5,498 nt of DNA from Acidobacteriota bacterium (GTDB lineage: Bacteria > Acidobacteriota > Terriglobia > Terriglobales > Acidobacteriaceae). Positions within the stretch are counted from its first letter, which is position 1. Each line of letters starts with the position of its first letter. This document shows, piece by piece, positions 5,463 to 5,498 of this stretch. Where the stretch lies: contig JAJYBW010000246.1 of assembly GCA_021778815.1 (NCBI GenBank), positions 1 through 5,498 on the forward strand. The letters run 5' to 3'. Under the pieces are notes generated by a model, which searched no databases, was not told the origin of the DNA, and saw only the letters and a program-made list of their open reading frames with translations. The position numbers and the translations under genes are program-made.

Positions 5463-5498
5463 GTGAGCTATCTCGACTCGGAACATATCGAGTCTCTT
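5463..5498 (+). CDS. Probable start of an unidentified gene, cut by the right edge
   Basis: A GTG start is preceded by a strong ribosome site, GGGAGG at 5451-5456, with a 6-base gap. The frame stays open to the end of the window and reads MSYLDSEHIESL. Only 12 residues are visible, too few to name a family. It would be divergent from cysK and share the roughly 130-base upstream region, including the 5389-5404 palindrome. An alternative is that this is chance non-coding sequence. Confidence 0.45.
   Translation, partial: MSYLDSEHIESL

Overview
The window carries five well-supported genes, two of them uninterrupted respiratory genes' neighbours of one regulator, plus a partial gene at each edge. 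It looks like the chromosome of a mesophilic bacterium with medium-high GC. The CxxC-X8-C Crp/Fnr regulator and the CysE type resemble those I associate with Acidobacteriota (Terriglobia). That assignment is from memory of family appearance and is only moderately secure. I see no mobile element, tRNA, rRNA or CRISPR array.

Left half (1-3412) is a respiratory and regulatory block. On the minus strand lie a Crp/Fnr-type regulator (1424-2131) and, 93 bases downstream of it, cydA (1-1330, cut by the window edge), the heme-bearing subunit of a cytochrome bd quinol oxidase. Divergent from the regulator on the plus strand is a polytopic membrane protein with two CxxxCP motifs and two 4Fe-4S ferredoxin motifs (2249-3412; NapH/NosR/CcoG-like). 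A TGTGA-N6-TCACA palindrome sits midway between the divergent genes (2188-2203), and a 9/10 match (1378-1393) sits just upstream of cydA. In all three directions a -10-like hexamer lies about 30 bases from the palindrome centre, which is the spacing of class II Crp/Fnr-activated promoters. The regulator's recognition helix (R-E-S-I-T-R) is CRP-like, which fits TGTGA half-sites. The simplest model is one small local regulon in which a cysteine-based redox or oxygen sensor controls its own gene, the bd oxidase and the iron-sulfur membrane protein.

Right half (3515-5332) is a cysteine-biosynthesis pair on the minus strand, cysK then cysE, separated by 84 bases. The serine acetyltransferase ends in G-E-G-I, like the C-terminal G-D-G-I tail with which E. 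coli CysE docks into CysK, so the two products probably form a cysteine synthase complex. Upstream of cysK (5389-5404) is a third copy of the palindrome. It shares 14 consecutive bases, including the non-conserved spacer, with the 2188-2203 site. This hints that cysteine supply is tied to the same regulator. A likely gene start on the plus strand (5463) runs off the right edge.

No new type of system is evident. The most interesting content is the coherent, sequence-visible regulon and a few unusual residues in CydA, the regulator and CysE.
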